Assembly: GCA_029866155.1 (NCBI GenBank)
Contig: JARWZW010000036.1
Coordinates: 1-45,860 of the forward strand
Length of the DNA: 45,860 bases
Direction: 5' to 3'
DNA from: Caulobacter sp.
GTDB lineage: Bacteria > Pseudomonadota > Alphaproteobacteria > Caulobacterales > Caulobacteraceae
Of the stretch, positions 1 to 8,573 are shown one piece after another. A program made the translations under genes and the position numbers. The first letter of the stretch is position 1; each line of letters begins with the position of its first letter. A model generated the notes under the pieces. That model saw only the letters and a program-made list of their open reading frames with translations. It was not told the origin of the DNA and did not search any database.

Positions 1-206
1 CCGACATTGCCCATATGGGGAAAGGTGAAGGCGACGATCTGGGCCATGTAGCTGGGGTCTGTCAGGATCTCCTGATAGCCGGTCATGGCGGTGTTGAAAC
101 AGACCTCGCCCACCGCCTCGCCCGTCGCCCCGACGCCGATCCCCTGAAGCACCGTGCCCTCGGCCAGGACGAGCAGGCCGGTAACGCCGGGCAGCAGATC
201 AGTCAT
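1..206 (-). CDS. carA: Carbamoyl-phosphate synthase small subunit, N-terminal part
   Basis: Partial gene that runs off the left edge, leaving about 68 N-terminal codons. The translation has the start of the CarA fold: a [13 protein letters not shown] strand-turn, then [19 protein letters not shown], then FPHMGNVG, all characteristic of the small subunit's N-terminal domain. In the complete enzyme this subunit hydrolyses glutamine and passes ammonia to CarB, which makes carbamoyl phosphate for arginine and pyrimidines in the cytoplasm. The ATG at 206-204 gives a typical short N-terminus. The glutaminase domain with its catalytic Cys-His-Glu lies outside the window. It is transcribed away from the HAD gene at 498, and a long palindromic repeat fills the space between them. 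Confidence 0.93.
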   Translation of the reverse strand, partial: MTDLLPGVTGLLVLAEGTVLQGIGVGATGEAVGEVCFNTAMTGYQEILTDPSYMAQIVAFTFPHMGNV

Positions 207-324
207 GAGCGTGAATCTCCGGCGGGTGGGCAAACGGGCGCGTTGGTAGGGACTGTCGGGGCGCGGGTCAAACCCTTATCACGGACGGGCGGGTCAGGTG
301 GCGCGAACATGCCGCGGGTGCAGC

Positions 325-446
325 CAGAGTGCGTGCTTCGACACGCCTGCTGCTCAGGCTGCTCAGCATGACGATTTTATTGAATTTGCACAGTTTTCGT
401 CATGCTGGGCAGCCCCTGCAAGGGGCGTGTCGAAGCACGCACTCTG
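325..446. repeat. Long imperfect palindrome, dispersed-repeat type
   Basis: Two 49-nt arms (325-373 and 398-446) flank an AT-rich 24-nt loop. The outer 23 nt of each arm (325-347 and 424-446) are perfectly complementary, and the inner 26 nt have 7 mismatches. The arms carry GTGCTTCGACACGCC-like and CAGCATGACG segments, resembling extragenic palindromes that occur in many copies in alphaproteobacterial genomes. It sits between the divergent carA and HAD genes. It could fold as a strong hairpin in either transcript, but neither gene ends here, so it is not an ordinary terminator. The repeat-family assignment rests on recall, not on a search. Confidence 0.7.
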
Positions 447-497
447 CCAGCAACAGACGGTCTTCACCTACCCCTTCCCCATCGCTAGAAGCAGCCC

Positions 498-1193
498 ATG
501 CGTATCACCACGGTCGGCCTCGATGCCGATGACACCCTCTGGCACAACGAGACCATCTTTCGCCTGACCCACAGGCGGTTCGTGGAGCTGCTGAGTCCCC
601 ACGCGGACGAGGCGGTGCTGGAATCGCGGCTGAACGCGGTCGAGGCGAAGAACCTGCGACTGTATGGCTATGGGGTGAAGGGCTTTACCCTGTCGATGAT
701 CGAGACCGCCATGGACCTGACCAACGGCGAGGTTCCCAGCCGGGTCATCCAGGAGATCCTGGCGGCGGGGCGCGAGATGCTGACCGAACCGGTCGAGCCC
801 CTGCCCGGGGTGGAGACGGCGCTGGACCAGCTGTCCAGAACCCATCGCCTGGTGCTGATCACCAAGGGCGACCTGCTGCATCAGGAACAGAAACTGGCGG
901 CGTCAGGCCTGGGCGACCTGTTCGCCGCGGTGGAAATCGTCAGCGAGAAGGACCAGTCGACCTATGAGCGGGTCTTCGCCCGGCATGGAACCGGCGCGAA
1001 CGGCGCGGTGATGGCCGGCAATTCGGTGCGGTCGGACGTGATACCGGCCCTTGAGGCCGGCGCCTGGGCGGCCCTGATTCCCTATCCGCTGGTCTGGGCC
1101 CATGAAGCGGCCAGTGCGCCCCATGATCATCCCCGCTATCGCGAACTGGCGAGTCTGGCCGACCTTCCCGGATGGCTGGACGAAATCGGATAA
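498..1193 (+). CDS. HAD-superfamily hydrolase
   Basis: 231-aa cytoplasmic protein with haloacid dehalogenase-type phosphatase motifs: motif I LDADDTLW (nucleophile D9, general acid D11), motif II LITKGD (T122), the motif III lysine in SEKD (K151), and motif IV GNSVRSD (N175, D180). The helical insert between motifs I and II (about residues 18-100) is a C1 cap, as in YjjG/REG-2-like nucleotidases. The likely role is hydrolysis of a phosphomonoester by way of an aspartyl-phosphate. The substrate cannot be told from sequence. It is followed after 59 bp by a same-strand amidohydrolase lipoprotein gene, with no obvious functional link. Confidence 0.85.
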   Translation: MRITTVGLDADDTLWHNETIFRLTHRRFVELLSPHADEAVLESRLNAVEAKNLRLYGYGVKGFTLSMIETAMDLTNGEVPSRVIQEILAAGREMLTEPVEPLPGVETALDQLSRTHRLVLITKGDLLHQEQKLAASGLGDLFAAVEIVSEKDQSTYERVFARHGTGANGAVMAGNSVRSDVIPALEAGAWAALIPYPLVWAHEAASAPHDHPRYRELASLADLPGWLDEIG

Positions 1194-1252
1194 TCGTTGT
1201 CCCTTGGCGCCCCTCTCCCCCTGCCCGGGCGGAGGAAACCCGAGAGGTCGCC

Positions 1253-2974
1253 TTGAAACGCTTTGTCCCGCTGCTGGCCCTGCTGCTGCTGTCCTGCGCC
1301 TCGCCGGGAGCCGACCCCGCTCCTGCCTATGACCTGGTGATCCGGGGCGGGCAGATCTATGACGGCTCCGGCGGCGCGCCGTTTGCCGGGGACCTTGCCA
1401 TCAAGGGCGACCGGATCGTGGCCGTGGGCAGGTTCGTGGGCCGGGGTGCGAAAGAGATCGACGCGGCCGGCCAGGCGGTCAGCCCGGGCTTCATCAACAT
1501 GCTGTCCTGGTCCGGCGAGACCCTGATAGCCGACGGCCGGGGGCTGTCGGACCTGAAACAGGGTGTAACCCTTGAAGTCATGGGCGAGGGCTCCTCCATG
1601 GGCCCCTGGAACCCGGCGATGATCGCCCAGGAAGCCGCGCGGCAGGGGGATATCAAGTATCCGATCACCTGGACGACCCTTGGCGGCTATCTCGAGGCCG
1701 TGCAGGCGCGGGGGGTTTCCATCAATGTCGCCTCGATGATCGGGGCCGAGACGGCCAGGACCTGGGTGCTGGGCGAGGGCGATGTCGACCCGGATGCGGC
1801 CCAGCTGGAGACCATGAAGGGCCTGGTGAGACAGGCCATGGAAGAGGGCGCCCTGGGGGTTGGCTCCTCCCTGATCTATGCGCCTGGCGGCTATGCGGAA
1901 ACAGACGAACTGGCGGCCCTGGCGGGCGTCGCCGGGCGCTGTGGCGGGATCTATGCCAGCCACATTCGCTATGAGAGCGACCGGCTGCTGGACGGGATCG
2001 ACGAGCTGATCGAGATTTCCCGGCGATCCGGCGCCCCTGCCGAGATCTGGCACCTGAAACAGGCCGGCAAGACCAACTGGGGCAAGCTGGACGCCGCCAT
2101 CGCCCGGATCGAGGCAGCCAGGGCGCAGGGCCTGCGGATCACTGCCAACATGTACAGCTATACGGCCGGCAGCACCGGTTTTGACGCCGCCATGCCCCCC
2201 TGGGTCCAGGCCGGAGGCCGGGAGGCGTGGATCAACCGGCTGAAGGACCCTGCGGTCCGCACCAGGGTCATTGCAGAGATGCGCGACCCGGCAGCACCCT
2301 ACGAGAACCTCTATCGCCATGCCGGCGCCGAGGGGACCATCCTGGTCGGCTTTCGCAGCGAGGCGCTGAAGCCCCTGACCGGCCGCACCCTGGCTGATGT
2401 CGCCCGGGAGCGGGGCCAGTCGCCGGAGGACGCCATGATCGATCTGGTGATCGCCGACGGCAGCCGTATCCAGGTGGTCTATTTCCTGATGAGCGAGGAT
2501 AATGTCCGCCGCCAGACCAGCCTGCCCTGGATGAGCTTCGGGTCCGACGCCTCGGCCCTTGCGCCGGAAGGGATCTTCCTGAAATCCTCAACCCATCCCC
2601 GCGCCTATGGGAACTTCGCCCGGGTGCTGGGTAAATATGTGCGGGAAGACCGGGCCCTGACCCTGGCCGACGCCGTCCATCGCCTTTCGGGCCTTCCCGC
2701 CCACAATCTGGGCCTCAGGGACCGCGGCCTGCTGAAGCCCGGCTACATGGCGGATGTGGTGGTGTTCGATCCGGCCACGGTGGCTGACCACGCCACCTAT
2801 GATTCCCCCCGGCAGTTCGCCACCGGGATCCGCCAGGTGGTGGTCAATGGCGGCTGGGTCCTGAAGGACGGGGAGCCGACGGAGGTTCGCAGCGGCCGGT
2901 TTGTCCGGGGCCGGGCCTGGACCGGCTGGCCAGACGGCGGCTGCCGGGCCAAGGCGTCCGACTGGGGCTGGTAA
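1253..2974 (+). CDS. D-aminoacylase-like amidohydrolase, predicted lipoprotein
   Basis: 573-aa protein of the amidohydrolase superfamily, N-acyl-D-amino-acid deacylase branch. I chose the TTG at 1253 because the product then begins with a classic lipoprotein signal (lipobox LLSC, C15) after a GAGAGG-like ribosome site; the frame stays open upstream but has no signal peptide there. The N-terminal beta sandwich (YDLVIRGGQIYDGSG) and C-terminal composite domain (ADVVVFDPATV) are typical. H237 (SHIRYESD), H267 (EIWHLK) and D432 (FGSDAS) match conserved family residues. The usual HxH after the first strand is replaced (GFINMLSW, with L84 and W86), and the family's metal-binding Cys is E112. It is probably tethered in the periplasm or outer membrane. 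Whether it is a deacylase, a divergent hydrolase or inactive is open. Confidence 0.82.
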   Translation: MKRFVPLLALLLLSCASPGADPAPAYDLVIRGGQIYDGSGGAPFAGDLAIKGDRIVAVGRFVGRGAKEIDAAGQAVSPGFINMLSWSGETLIADGRGLSDLKQGVTLEVMGEGSSMGPWNPAMIAQEAARQGDIKYPITWTTLGGYLEAVQARGVSINVASMIGAETARTWVLGEGDVDPDAAQLETMKGLVRQAMEEGALGVGSSLIYAPGGYAETDELAALAGVAGRCGGIYASHIRYESDRLLDGIDELIEISRRSGAPAEIWHLKQAGKTNWGKLDAAIARIEAARAQGLRITANMYSYTAGSTGFDAAMPPWVQAGGREAWINRLKDPAVRTRVIAEMRDPAAPYENLYRHAGAEGTILVGFRSEALKPLTGRTLADVARERGQSPEDAMIDLVIADGSRIQVVYFLMSEDNVRRQTSLPWMSFGSDASALAPEGIFLKSSTHPRAYGNFARVLGKYVREDRALTLADAVHRLSGLPAHNLGLRDRGLLKPGYMADVVVFDPATVADHATYDSPRQFATGIRQVVVNGGWVLKDGEPTEVRSGRFVRGRAWTGWPDGGCRAKASDWGW

Positions 2975-2981
2975 CCGCGAC

Positions 2982-4205
2982 CTACAGGCTGGCGATCCAG
3001 GTCCAGATGACCCAGAGGCTGAAGGCCAGGGCGACCAGCCCCAGGGCCTGGGCCGCCAGCCGACGGCCCGGCGCTGCGATCGACCGCGCCAGAACGACCA
3101 GGGCGATCGAGCAGAGACCATAGGTCATCATGGTCGTCGCCACTGTCAGGCTGATCAGGGCGTTGAATTGCTTGGCAAGGGTCGGGGCGACGGTGGTGAC
3201 CGCGATCAGGGACATCAGGATGCCGGAAAAGAACAGTCCCCGGCGGGGTGTGACCTCCGGGTCGGCCTCTGTCAGGAACTTCGGGAAATAGCCGGCAAGC
3301 GCCCCGGCCCGCGCGGTCTCGACCGTCACCAGGATCCAGCCCCCCAGGGTTCCGAAGGCCTTGATGATGGCGAAGATGGCCACCAGGGTTCCGGCGATGG
3401 GCCCGGCCAGCCGGGTGACGACATCGGCGAAGGGCGCGGTCGACCGGGCCAGTTCGGCAGGCGGGATCACGCCCTGAACCGCAACACAGGCCAGGACATA
3501 GATGGTCCCGGCCAGGAGAACGCCGCCCAGGGCGGCGATGGGCAGGTCGCGAGCCGGATTTCGCACCTTGGCGGCGATTGCGTTGGCGCATTCCAATCCG
3601 GTGAAAGCCCAGAAGACCAGCAGGACCACGCCCGGCACGGTCTGGGACAGGGTCTTGCCTTCCGGGCTCCAGGACGCGGCGAACAGCGCCGGGTCAAAGG
3701 CTGCCAGGCCCAGGACAATGGCTGAAAGGACCGGCAACAGGCCCAGGGCCAGGGCGGCCCCGCCAAGTCCGGTCACGGTCCTTGCCCCCGCCAGATTGAT
3801 CAGAACGAAAAGCCAGATGACCCCCAGCAGGGCGATCAGCGTCGGAAGCGCGCCCGACAGGGCCGGAAACAGGGACGTCAGATAGCCAACCGCAGCCAGG
3901 GCGATCGCAACGTTGCTGAGCGGGCAGCCGACCCAATAGGCGATCCAGGCGACAAACCCCAGGAAGGGGTGCAGCGCGATGCGGGGATAGTCGAGCAGGC
4001 CGTCGGCATCCGGCCGCAGTCGGCCCAGGATGGCGAACACGCCCGCCAAAGCGATCGCCCCCGCCGCAGCGGCCAGCCAGCCCACCAGGCTGGAGGTCCC
4101 GAAGGGCGCAATGGAGGCCGGGAGGAGATAGACTCCCGCACCGATCATATTGCCCGCCACAAGCAGGGTGGCGAGGAGGGGACCGATCTTGAGGGAACTC
4201 TGCAT
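2982..4205 (-). CDS. APC-family amino acid permease
   Basis: About 407 aa, largely hydrophobic, with roughly 12 predicted membrane segments. The TM1 signature GNMIGAGVYLLPASIA (residues 19-33) is that of the amino acid-polyamine-organocation family, close to the arginine/agmatine (AdiC) and putrescine/ornithine antiporter group. It should move an amino acid or polyamine across the inner membrane, with the substrate unknown. The ATG at 4205 is preferred over an in-frame codon 12 residues upstream because the extra residues are polar and not family-like. The gene converges with the amidohydrolase gene, whose stop is 7 bp away, and has an MFS gene upstream on the same strand. Supply of amino acids to or from the neighbouring amidohydrolase is possible but only inferred. 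Confidence 0.85.
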   Translation of the reverse strand: MQSSLKIGPLLATLLVAGNMIGAGVYLLPASIAPFGTSSLVGWLAAAAGAIALAGVFAILGRLRPDADGLLDYPRIALHPFLGFVAWIAYWVGCPLSNVAIALAAVGYLTSLFPALSGALPTLIALLGVIWLFVLINLAGARTVTGLGGAALALGLLPVLSAIVLGLAAFDPALFAASWSPEGKTLSQTVPGVVLLVFWAFTGLECANAIAAKVRNPARDLPIAALGGVLLAGTIYVLACVAVQGVIPPAELARSTAPFADVVTRLAGPIAGTLVAIFAIIKAFGTLGGWILVTVETARAGALAGYFPKFLTEADPEVTPRRGLFFSGILMSLIAVTTVAPTLAKQFNALISLTVATTMMTYGLCSIALVVLARSIAAPGRRLAAQALGLVALAFSLWVIWTWIASL

Positions 4206-4277
4206 GGCCTGAGGTTCCACCGCGCAGGATAGGGGCGTCAATGGCGGAGCAGCCGGCGACTGCGATCGACCGGTGAT

Positions 4278-5444
4278 TCAGTCGATCAATTCCACAGGAT
4301 CAGCGCGCCGCCGCCGGGGCGGGCAGAAACGCAAGGCGACTGCCATACTGCCCAGAATCAGCAGGACCGCAGCCAGCAGGGCCCCAGGCGGGCCCATGGA
4401 CGCAGCCAGGACCATGCCAACCAGCGGCCCCAGGCCCGCTGCGAGAAGCTGGGCGGTGGCGCTGATCGCACTGGCGCGACGACTGGGATCAAAGGCCTGG
4501 AGGACCGAGAAAAGACTGGCGCCCAGGACCAGCCCGGCCAGACCCGCAAGGGCGTAGGCGGCCAGAAAGACCAGCGGTGAAGGGCCGAGGACCAGCACCC
4601 CGTAGGCGCAGACCGTGACCAGGCATACGGCGACAAACAGACTGCGTCGCGGGACCCGGTCCGCCAGGGCCAGGGCCAGCAGGGCGCCGAGCATCTGGGC
4701 CACCAGAACAGTCAGACCCACCGTCCCGACCCAGCCGGACAGGCCCAGCTCGGCGGCGATCGGGCGCATATGGAACCAGGCGGCGCCGCTGCCGGCGAAA
4801 TAGAGGAACAGGGCCATCAGGCCGGCCAGGCCCGACCTGGACGGCTGGCGATGGCCGCCAGGATCGACCAGGTCCGGAAGGGCGGGCGGCAGGGCCAGGC
4901 TGGCCAGGAGCCCGATCCCGGCAAGCGCGGTCAGCACCACGGGCCCGGCCGCCGCACCCAGCCCGGGCAGGACGATACTGGCGAACAGGCCGGCGGCGAA
5001 GACCTGACCGGCGGCCTGGATCATGAAAAAGGCCGCGGCCCAGGGCTCTGGCCGGGGGAGCCGCGCGATGAGGCCGACCGTGATCCAAAGGGTGACGCCG
5101 CCCGCCAGACCGGCCAGGACCCGCAGGGCCATGAAGGCCTCGCCCCGGAGCCAGATACCTGCCAGGGCGACGACCAGCAGGACCAGCGCAGCGCCCGCCG
5201 CCTTCTGGCGCAGATGGTGCGGCGGGAGGAGCAGGCCACAGAGGGCCACCGACAGGCCCATCGCCAGCATGCCCGCAATTCCGGCGGGTTGGATCAGGGT
5301 CGCTGGAAATCGCCCCGCATCGGCCAGTTCACCCAGCAGCAGGGATTGCAGGCTGGCGGCGACCATCGTGGTCGAGCCCAGGACCACCGCAGAGATCGCC
5401 TGGAGGCGCGGCGGTTGGAATGGCGGCTGCGGCTCTGGTTCCAT
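4278..5444 (-). CDS. Major facilitator superfamily transporter
   Basis: 388-aa polytopic membrane protein with about 12 hydrophobic segments in two halves separated by a polar linker near the middle (PDLVDPGGHRQPSRS), as in MFS permeases. The loop between TM8 and TM9 carries LADRVPRRSLF, a degenerate copy of the MFS motif A. The ATG at 5444 is used; a GTG directly before it is possible. The C-terminus is rich in arginine (PPRRRRADP). The gene is upstream of, and codirectional with, the APC permease (73 bp gap). No substrate can be assigned; drug or metabolite export are both possible. Confidence 0.8.
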   Translation of the reverse strand: MEPEPQPPFQPPRLQAISAVVLGSTTMVAASLQSLLLGELADAGRFPATLIQPAGIAGMLAMGLSVALCGLLLPPHHLRQKAAGAALVLLVVALAGIWLRGEAFMALRVLAGLAGGVTLWITVGLIARLPRPEPWAAAFFMIQAAGQVFAAGLFASIVLPGLGAAAGPVVLTALAGIGLLASLALPPALPDLVDPGGHRQPSRSGLAGLMALFLYFAGSGAAWFHMRPIAAELGLSGWVGTVGLTVLVAQMLGALLALALADRVPRRSLFVAVCLVTVCAYGVLVLGPSPLVFLAAYALAGLAGLVLGASLFSVLQAFDPSRRASAISATAQLLAAGLGPLVGMVLAASMGPPGALLAAVLLILGSMAVALRFCPPRRRRADPVELID

Positions 5445-5529
5445 CACAGTCTGCCCCTCGGTCCAGGCGGGGCCATATCAGACAAGCCCTGGCGGATTGC
5501 CAATACCGCAAAGCGGCTTGGCCAAGGGC

Positions 5530-5745
5530 TCAGGCCTTTTTCACGAACTCCGTCCGCAGGACCAGATCGCGGACCTTTTCGGCCCGGCATTCGATCTCGG
5601 CCGGGTCGTCGGTGAGGCGGATGCCCTTGATCAGGGTTCCCCGCTTGATCGTTACCCCCCCGGAGCCCTTGACCTTCAGGTCCTTGATCAGGATCACATT
5701 GTCGCCGTCGGCCAGAACCGCGCCGTTGCTGTCGCGTACGTCCAT
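5530..5745 (-). CDS. PhnA/YjdM-domain protein (short form)
   Basis: 71-aa cytoplasmic protein matching the C-terminal beta-barrel domain of the YjdM/PhnA family: VRDSNGAVLADGDNV, then IKDLKVKGSGGVTIKRGT, then IRLTDD and a conserved final EFVKK. The N-terminal zinc-ribbon of full-length YjdM (about 110 aa) is missing. The ATG has a good ribosome site (GGAAGGACC) upstream, so the short form is probably real and not a mis-set start. Despite the name alkylphosphonate uptake protein, the family has no proven role in phosphonate use. It stands alone between an MFS gene and an unrecognised membrane protein gene. Confidence 0.85.
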   Translation of the reverse strand: MDVRDSNGAVLADGDNVILIKDLKVKGSGGVTIKRGTLIKGIRLTDDPAEIECRAEKVRDLVLRTEFVKKA

Positions 5746-5813
5746 GATCCTGGTCCTTCCCGGTCGGTGAGGAGGCTGGCCCTAAAGCGAAACCCGCCCA
5801 CGGGCAACGGGAC

Positions 5814-6494
5814 CTAACGCCACCCCCCGGCGCCGGCGGCATTGGCCGCCGGATTGATCGGCCGGGCGATCAGGCCGTTCTGGGTCAGCCAGACCTCGTA
5901 GCGGGCGCCATCGGCCATGGGCATGAAGGCGCCGCCGCCATAGAGGCTGTCGACCATGGGCGCATAGCGCTTCGACTTGCGGGCGATCTTCCAGAGATCG
6001 ACATTGCCGGGCTCGGGTCCCAGGTCATAGGCGCTGCGTGGCGCCGTCAGTTCGTCCTGGGTGGACTCATAGCGTCCGGACAGGCGATCGAGACGGTACT
6101 GGCTGTCCAGGCCCAGGATATTGGCCCAGGGCTTCCATTTCAGGACCCGCGCCTCGATTCGCCATTCGTCGCCATGGACTTCGTACCGCTGGCTGCGGCC
6201 GGTGGCGTTGGCCTCGCTTGGCGGTTCGGTCAGGGTCACTTCAAACAGCTGCGGGCCCAGCTGCCGGGTCTCCAGCGAGGCCACGGGCCGTTCAAAAGTC
6301 AGTCGGGCATAGGTCTGGACATCCAGGGCCGCCAGGGCGGTGACCGCCCCCGCCGCCAGGAGCGCGCCGCCAACGGTCGTCCCGAACAGCCCGCCGACAA
6401 ACCGGCCGCTGAACAGGGACCCCAGGCCCCGGATCAACACGACCGACCCCAACAGGGCGGCGACCGAAGGTGCAATCCACCACCACCAGACCAT
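5814..6494 (-). CDS. Unrecognised membrane-anchored protein
   Basis: 226 aa, starting at the ATG at 6494 behind a strong GGGGGAAAG ribosome site. The N-terminus is unusual: MVWWWW leads into a first hydrophobic segment (about 5-25), then a short Gly-rich turn and a second hydrophobic segment (about 33-58). The remaining 165 residues are soluble and probably periplasmic, with alternating strands (RYEVHGDEWRIEARVLKWKPW) and an Ala/Gly-rich C-terminus. I do not recognise a family. The gene is divergent from dnaG, with 123 bp between the starts. Confidence 0.75.
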   Translation of the reverse strand: MVWWWWIAPSVAALLGSVVLIRGLGSLFSGRFVGGLFGTTVGGALLAAGAVTALAALDVQTYARLTFERPVASLETRQLGPQLFEVTLTEPPSEANATGRSQRYEVHGDEWRIEARVLKWKPWANILGLDSQYRLDRLSGRYESTQDELTAPRSAYDLGPEPGNVDLWKIARKSKRYAPMVDSLYGGGAFMPMADGARYEVWLTQNGLIARPINPAANAAGAGGWR

Positions 6495-6617
6495 GGGCTT
6501 TCCCCCTTGAGGACAGGACGCAGGCGCAATCTTCACCATAAGGCCATGGATGACGAACCTGCGCCAGAGATGAAGGCCAGCAGTTGAATTGCCGCCCCGG
6601 CGGGGCCTAATGGACCC

Positions 6618-8522
6618 ATGCGTTTCGATGATCGGTTCCTGGAGGAGATCAAGACCCGCGTCCGGCTGTCGGACGTGATCGGCAAGACCGTGAAGCTGAA
6701 ACGCCAGGGCCGGGAATTTGTCGGGCTTTCGCCCTTCACCAAGGAGCGGTCGCCCAGCTTTTTCGTCAATGACGACAAAGGCTTCTTCCACGATTTCAGC
6801 AGCGGCAAGCATGGCGACCTGATCGCCTTTTTCCAGGAAACCGAACGGCTCAGCTTCATGGAGGCGGTGGAGCGGCTGGCGGCCGAGGCCGGGGTGCCCC
6901 TGCCCGCCCCCGACCCCCAGGCTGCCGAGACCGAAAGGCGTCGTCAGGGCCTGTCCGACTGGATAGATCTGGCGGCCAGATGGTTCGAGGGCGAACTACG
7001 GCGACCGTCAGGCCGGGAGGCCCGCGCCTATCTGGAGCGACGCGGCCTGCCCGAGGCGGAATGGAGCCGGTTTGGCCTGGGGTTCGCCCCCGCCGGTCGC
7101 AACGCCCTTAAGGATTATCTGATCGCCAAGGGCGCCCGGGCGCCGGAGCTGGTGGAGTCCGGCCTGCTGATCTCCCCGGAAGACGGCGCAGCCCCGTTTG
7201 ACAGGTTCCGCGACAGGATCATCTTTCCCATAAGCGATGCGCGGGGACGGATCGTCTCCTTCGGCGGCCGGGCCATGGATCCCGCCGCCCGGGCCAAGTA
7301 CCTCAACGGTCCCGAGACGCCGCTGTTTTCCAAGGGACGGCTGCTCTATGGCCTGCCCGAGGCCCGCAAGCTGATGCATGCCGGCGGGGCTGATGCGGCC
7401 CTGGTGGTGGTCGAGGGCTATATGGACGCCATCGCCTGCCAGAGGGCGGGTATCGCCGCTGTGGCGCCCCTGGGAACGGCCCTGACCGAAGACCAGATGG
7501 AGGTGCTGTGGCGTCTGCATCCCGAGCCGACCCTGAGCTTCGACGGCGACGCAGCCGGCCGCCGGGCCGCCAATTCCGCCATCGACCGGGCCCTGCCCCT
7601 GATCAAGCCGGGCCGCAGTTTCCGGTTCGCCATCGTCACGGGCGGCAAGGATCCGGACGATGTCCTGCGGGAACAGGGGCCCATCGCCCTGAAGGCCCAG
7701 CTGGCCGACACCACGCCCTTTGTAGAGCAGCTGTTCCATCGCGAGCGCGACCTGGAGCCGCTGGATACGCCGGAGCGCCGGGCGGGGCTCAAGGTGCGCC
7801 TGCGGAAGATCGCCGCCACCATTGCCGACAAGGACCTGGCCGACGCCTATCGCGAGGACCTGCTGGGCCGCTACGAGCAACTCTGGCCGACCAGCCGGCC
7901 TGTCTTCACCGTCGGGGCGGCGGCGCGGGAGCTGTCCCGCAAGCGCTGGGACGGTCCCAGGGGCAAGTCAGCGGGACCGACCGGGCCCTTCGATCAGACC
8001 CGGGAGTCTGTCGGCCGGATGCGGGCCTCGCCCAGGCCCCTGGCGGCGGCCCTGGCCCAGGCAGTGCTGCAGGACCCGCACATGCTGGACGACAAGGTGG
8101 AACTGGTCAGCGTGCGCGGCTTCTGCGACCAGCGGCTGGCCCGGCTGGCCGACGAACTGGTGCAGTACCGGTTCGAGACCGATGTGGTGGATGCGGCCTC
8201 GGTGCGCCGCCGGCTGGAGGCGCGCGGTTTTGGCGAGGGGGTATTCGACCAGCTGGCCCAGGTCGCCCGCTCGGCCGGCGCGGCCTTCCTGGCTGCCGAT
8301 CTTGAGCCGGCCAGGGCGCGACAGCTCTGGTCCCTCGCCTTCGATCTGATGGTCAAGCTGGAGGCCCTGGAACGGGCCGTGGAGACGGCCAAACAGGACC
8401 TGGAACGCGACAATGACAGCGCGATCCTGATGAAACTCAAGACCGAACGCGACCTCTTGAAACGGCTGGTGGACAGCGGCGCCTGGTCCGAAGAGGGCGA
8501 GGCGGCCGGCTGGCTGAATTGA
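6618..8522 (+). CDS. dnaG: DNA primase
   Basis: 634-aa primase that makes the RNA primers for chromosome replication at the fork with DnaB. Domain order: N-terminal CHC2-type fold (about 1-100), TOPRIM catalytic core (VVEGYMDAIA supplies the acidic residue, LSFDGDAAGRRAA the DxD-like metal site), then a C-terminal helicase-binding region that is divergent, as usual. The N-terminal fold has lost all four zinc ligands: S38 and T41 stand where Cys and His are expected, and D59 and S62 replace the CxxC pair (HDFSSGKHG). I believe this loss is shared with other alphaproteobacteria. No strong ribosome site precedes the ATG. rpoD lies 5.3 kb away on the other strand. Confidence 0.97.
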   Translation: MRFDDRFLEEIKTRVRLSDVIGKTVKLKRQGREFVGLSPFTKERSPSFFVNDDKGFFHDFSSGKHGDLIAFFQETERLSFMEAVERLAAEAGVPLPAPDPQAAETERRRQGLSDWIDLAARWFEGELRRPSGREARAYLERRGLPEAEWSRFGLGFAPAGRNALKDYLIAKGARAPELVESGLLISPEDGAAPFDRFRDRIIFPISDARGRIVSFGGRAMDPAARAKYLNGPETPLFSKGRLLYGLPEARKLMHAGGADAALVVVEGYMDAIACQRAGIAAVAPLGTALTEDQMEVLWRLHPEPTLSFDGDAAGRRAANSAIDRALPLIKPGRSFRFAIVTGGKDPDDVLREQGPIALKAQLADTTPFVEQLFHRERDLEPLDTPERRAGLKVRLRKIAATIADKDLADAYREDLLGRYEQLWPTSRPVFTVGAAARELSRKRWDGPRGKSAGPTGPFDQTRESVGRMRASPRPLAAALAQAVLQDPHMLDDKVELVSVRGFCDQRLARLADELVQYRFETDVVDAASVRRRLEARGFGEGVFDQLAQVARSAGAAFLAADLEPARARQLWSLAFDLMVKLEALERAVETAKQDLERDNDSAILMKLKTERDLLKRLVDSGAWSEEGEAAGWLN

Positions 8523-8573
8523 TGGGCCGCCCCTTCCGGCGGCAGCCGAAAGGAGCGGAGCCTCAGACCGTTT

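Noticed and set aside
1136..2320. 394-codon open frame on the minus strand opposite the amidohydrolase gene
   Set aside because: Antisense to a gene with recognisable domains; Pro/Gly/Arg-rich and without motifs.
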